From positions 1,168,006 through 1,232,005 of the forward strand of contig NZ_JACIJO010000002.1 of NCBI RefSeq assembly GCF_014206875.1: a stretch of DNA of 64,000 nt. The letters run 5' to 3'. This stretch comes from Algoriphagus iocasae (GTDB lineage: Bacteria > Bacteroidota > Bacteroidia > Cytophagales > Cyclobacteriaceae). This document shows, piece by piece, positions 61,379-64,000 of this stretch. The notes beneath the pieces are model-generated. The model searched no databases, was not told where the DNA came from, and saw only the letters and a program-made list of their open reading frames with translations. Numbering within the stretch: position 1 is the stretch's first letter; the number at the start of each line of letters is the position of its first letter. A program made the position numbers and the translations under genes.

Positions 61379-62040
61379 TGAGGCATCTTCAACTGCTCAT
61401 ATTGCTGCTTTTCTCAGGGTCAACATTTAGTCAGACCGTTTATGTGGACCCGGCTGTTTCGGCTGCCACCGCCGCCCATGCTTTAGTTATAGACTCACAG
61501 CTTGAGGCGACTAATGAAAGGATGACTTTGATTGAGCGGGGCCAGCTGGCAATCACTGGAAACCTGACCATTGTCAATACGATGCAGGACAAAATCTACA
61601 AAGGACTTTCCGAGGTCAGTTCCATTTTGACCAACCTTTCCAATGTCAAGGAAATCGCACGAATGGCGACTGCCATTTCAGGAGATTTAAATGATGTGAT
61701 GGAATTGGCGGGTGAGAATCCTGCTTTACTTCTGTTTGCCGAGCGAAACGCTACCATGTTTCAACAACGAGCAACTTCCCTAGCCTTGGAGGTCAGTTCT
61801 TTTGTCCTAAAGGGTGGAGAAAATAACCTTATGGATGCCGGAGAAAGATCCAAGTTGATCAACCAAATCTTGAATGAAATGGTAATCCTGAGGTCCTACA
61901 CCTATGGCATGTATCGATCCATGTACTTTGCCCAGATGAAGGGAGTTTTCAAGGCCTTAAATCCTTTTCAGGGATACATCAATTTGGATATCCAACTCGC
62001 ACAGGATATCGCCAGAAAAGCCAAAACCCTACAGCCATGA
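61375..62040 (+). CDS. Exported transfer-operon protein, paralog 1 of 3
   Basis: A 221-residue exported protein: signal peptide 1-20, helical body, and the conserved block NPALLLFAER...TSLALEVSS...LNPFQGYINLDIQLAQDIARKAKTL shared with the next two genes. Position after TraG recalls VirB5/TraI-like proteins (DUF4141 place) but I cannot confirm the family. Overlap of 4 bp with both neighbours. Confidence 0.78.
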   Translation: MMRHLQLLILLLFSGSTFSQTVYVDPAVSAATAAHALVIDSQLEATNERMTLIERGQLAITGNLTIVNTMQDKIYKGLSEVSSILTNLSNVKEIARMATAISGDLNDVMELAGENPALLLFAERNATMFQQRATSLALEVSSFVLKGGENNLMDAGERSKLINQILNEMVILRSYTYGMYRSMYFAQMKGVFKALNPFQGYINLDIQLAQDIARKAKTLQP

Positions 62041-62690
62041 AAACCTTGATTCTAAGTTTAATTATTCTGTTTGCCAATGTCGGGACAAGTCTTGCGCAAA
62101 CGAATGTAGCCTTACTTCATCAGTTGGTAGAGGAATCTAAGTCCGAGTACAATTTGCAAAAGGAGGCAAAAACAAATCAGGGAAAAAATGCTGTCAATGA
62201 GGAGGTCAATAACAACCTAGTTAAATCGGTCAAAGAAAAATACAGAAGGGTTCAGGAACGATTTGCCAAGCTTTCCATTGTCATCGATGCGATTGGAATA
62301 GGTACAACTGCTGGACCTTTGGTCAATTCCATCATTGATAACCAACAACAGATCCTGTATTACTGCAAGCAAGATCCTGCTCTCCTCCTTTTTGCAATCG
62401 AGACAGAAAAGCTCTTTGTCCAGAAATCCTATTCATTGATGAATTACCTCCTCGGTCTTTCGGCCAGCATAGGGGTGGTCAATCAAATGAAAGTCTCAGA
62501 CCGAAGGATTCTTTTTCAGCACATTATTGAGGAACTGAGAGAGATCAATGGTATTTCTTACAACGCTTCCCAATCTCTAAAGCATCATTTACAGGGAAAC
62601 TTAGGAATCAATCCTTATCTGGGATATGTGGCTACAGAAATGGGACTGGTAAACGAAATCATTCAAAACGCCAAAACACTTGCCAGATGA
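62037..62690 (+). CDS. Exported transfer-operon protein, paralog 2 of 3
   Basis: A 217-residue exported protein, signal peptide about 1-20. It has the same C-terminal layout as its neighbours: QDPALLLFAIE, then INPYLGYVATEMGLVNEIIQNAKTL. The middle region differs most from the other copies. Confidence 0.76.
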   Translation: MKTLILSLIILFANVGTSLAQTNVALLHQLVEESKSEYNLQKEAKTNQGKNAVNEEVNNNLVKSVKEKYRRVQERFAKLSIVIDAIGIGTTAGPLVNSIIDNQQQILYYCKQDPALLLFAIETEKLFVQKSYSLMNYLLGLSASIGVVNQMKVSDRRILFQHIIEELREINGISYNASQSLKHHLQGNLGINPYLGYVATEMGLVNEIIQNAKTLAR

Positions 62691-63355
62691 AGAAGCTCCT
62701 TTTCTTTTTGCTGTTTATCAATATCGCTCAGGCATATTCTCAATCAGTGACGGTGGTATTTGACAGAAACCATTTTGCGATTGTCAATGCAAATGCCGCT
62801 ATGAGGAATGTCAGCGAAATAGGATATCACCAAACGTTGGATGTCATCAAGCAAAATACGGATGATATCGTTGTCAATTCATCCAGCCTGGCAATGGTTC
62901 AGACGATGATAGTCAAGTCCCTAACTCAGGTCAATGAAGGATTTAAGGATGCGATTCAGGTAAAGATGATTGGTGAGACTGTCTTGGATATCAAATCAAT
63001 TTCAGCTGAGGCATTTGAGCTTGCCTCTAATAATCCGCTCCTTTTTCTTTTTGTCGAAGAATATACAGCTCAAGCTAAATCTAGAAGCATCAACCTTGCT
63101 GCCGAGGTGTCAAGCTTAATCCTAAACGAGGGTGATAATCTGCTGATCAATTACAATGTCCGGGACGAACTTTTAGATACTGTCCAGAAGGAACTGCAGG
63201 TAATCCGCGCTCTGATGCTTTCCGCAAAAAACAGCATCTATTGGGCGAAAGCCAATGGAGTAATCCGATCACTTAACCCCTATCAATCCTACGTCAACAA
63301 GGATTTAGGGCTGATCAATGAAATTATCATCAAGCAGAAAACTCTTACACGATGA
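62687..63355 (+). CDS. Exported transfer-operon protein, paralog 3 of 3
   Basis: A 222-residue exported protein, signal peptide about 1-18. It shows NNPLLFLFVEE, INLAAEVSSLIL and LNPYQSYVNKDLGLINEIIIKQKTL. Closer to copy 1 than to copy 2 in the AEVSS block. It overlaps the last gene by 4 bp. Confidence 0.76.
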   Translation: MKKLLFFLLFINIAQAYSQSVTVVFDRNHFAIVNANAAMRNVSEIGYHQTLDVIKQNTDDIVVNSSSLAMVQTMIVKSLTQVNEGFKDAIQVKMIGETVLDIKSISAEAFELASNNPLLFLFVEEYTAQAKSRSINLAAEVSSLILNEGDNLLINYNVRDELLDTVQKELQVIRALMLSAKNSIYWAKANGVIRSLNPYQSYVNKDLGLINEIIIKQKTLTR

Positions 63356-64000
63356 GAACCTTACTTACAATTTCTATCATTTTTTGCATATGTCTCAAGA
63401 GTCATGGACAGACTTTAATTAAGGATAAAGCCATTATAGCCCAACAAGAGAGAATGGTTTTCAAGCAATGGGATGAAGACAAGTTTTATCCAAAGCCCAT
63501 CAAAGTTTTAGGAATCCCTATTAACTACTTGTGGTACTCAACTTGGGCATTGCATCCCAATTATCCAGGCCTAGACAGAAGACCTTTATCAGCCAGCGGA
63601 GAGCAGACCCAGAGGCTTGGGTTGGCTGCTGCGATGCAGATCTCTTCCGACTACTATAAACAGCATTCGGATACTGTTAAGAATTTGGCTAGTGCAGAAA
63701 TAGCTCGAATTTCAGGTGCTCTTTCGGCCTCGGATCCTCTTTATCAACTCTATTATAAGAAGGAACTTAAGCCGTTGGAAGACCCTGTTTCCTCAGCTTT
63801 TCAGGGAATTTCTCCAGAGGTAGTGGAGTACATGACCGACCATGGAGCCTATCGATGGTACTTGGACAACATGACATCTCTTTCCGAGCGCTATGGGTTT
63901 TCAAAGACCTTAGATATGGAGCGAGGTCAGCGAATCCTGATGTACCACAGGATTATGCTTGAAATGAGAGAAGTCCTTGAAAAATGGCAGTACAAGCTTG
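63352..64000 (+). CDS. Exported transfer protein, 3' truncated by window edge
   Basis: Open frame from ATG at 63352 to the end of the window, over 216 residues without a stop. Signal peptide MRTLLTISIIFCICLKSHG, then a helical body with GIPINYLWYSTWALHPNYPG and a later YRWYLDNMTSLSERYGF. It overlaps the previous gene by 4 bp (ATGA), so it belongs to the same operon. I do not recognise the family. Confidence 0.8.
   Translation, partial: MRTLLTISIIFCICLKSHGQTLIKDKAIIAQQERMVFKQWDEDKFYPKPIKVLGIPINYLWYSTWALHPNYPGLDRRPLSASGEQTQRLGLAAAMQISSDYYKQHSDTVKNLASAEIARISGALSASDPLYQLYYKKELKPLEDPVSSAFQGISPEVVEYMTDHGAYRWYLDNMTSLSERYGFSKTLDMERGQRILMYHRIMLEMREVLEKWQYKL

Overview
The window reads as a chromosomal segment of a Bacteroidota bacterium, most likely order Cytophagales and family Cyclobacteriaceae (Algoriphagus-like; the rank below phylum is inference). 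Evidence: many promoters match the Bacteroidota consensus TTTG-N18-20-TAnnTTTG; ordinary genes lack Shine-Dalgarno sequences while rpsU has a very strong one; atpD-atpC stand alone; and there are TonB-receptor-like OMP_b-brl_3, DUF2851, DUF4834 and lamin-tail/FlgD-like surface proteins typical of the phylum.

Layout. (1) 1-1078: imperfect intergenic repeats around a GxxExxY gene. (2) 1079-3924: small hypothetical, NlpC/P60 lipoprotein, atpD-atpC with terminator. (3) 3925-9785: accessory block. It holds a secreted cysteine-containing peptide with no ATG start, two probable beta-propeller lipoproteins, GH16 and GH29 glycosidases, poly-G tracts, and a second diverged copy of the atpC 3' end plus terminator at 5575-5683. 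(4) 9870-42163: housekeeping core. It contains rpsU, xerC, hpf, glycosyltransferases, pyrF, DUF2851, a NeuD-like acyltransferase, trhO, a nucleoside phosphorylase, an orphan response regulator, a large OMP, an AlkD-like protein, an ABC-F ATPase, a deformylase homologue, carB, asd, a lamin-tail surface protein, a DksA-like protein, scpB, a SprT-like protease, der and era. (5) 42164-64000: initiator tRNA-fMet followed at once by the left part of an integrative and conjugative element (ICE) that runs off the right edge.

The ICE carries, in order: 12-bp tandem repeats, an integrase with an altered catalytic set, two element-specific small proteins, a RepA-like ATPase, 9-bp iterons, a cysteine-free toprim primase, a 1447-residue Mrr-nuclease/STAND-ATPase defence gene (Avs4-like architecture), an XRE repressor, an AT-rich palindrome region, a GNAT enzyme overlapping a membrane-bound LuxR-type regulator, a 20-bp perfect palindrome (oriT candidate), a MobC-like protein, a relaxase, a ParA/TraA ATPase, small Tra proteins, two DUF4134 (TraE-like) genes, a DUF4133 (TraF-like) gene with a 15-bp perfect hairpin in its 5' coding region, a TraG/VirB4-like ATPase, three tandem paralogous exported proteins and a truncated last gene. 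From mobC to the end the genes are nearly all head-to-tail with 4-bp overlaps, as in one transfer operon.

The most notable items are the Avs-like cargo gene, the palindrome beside the mob genes, the iteron block between RepA-like ATPase and primase, the AUU-start peptide, and the duplicated atpC tail.
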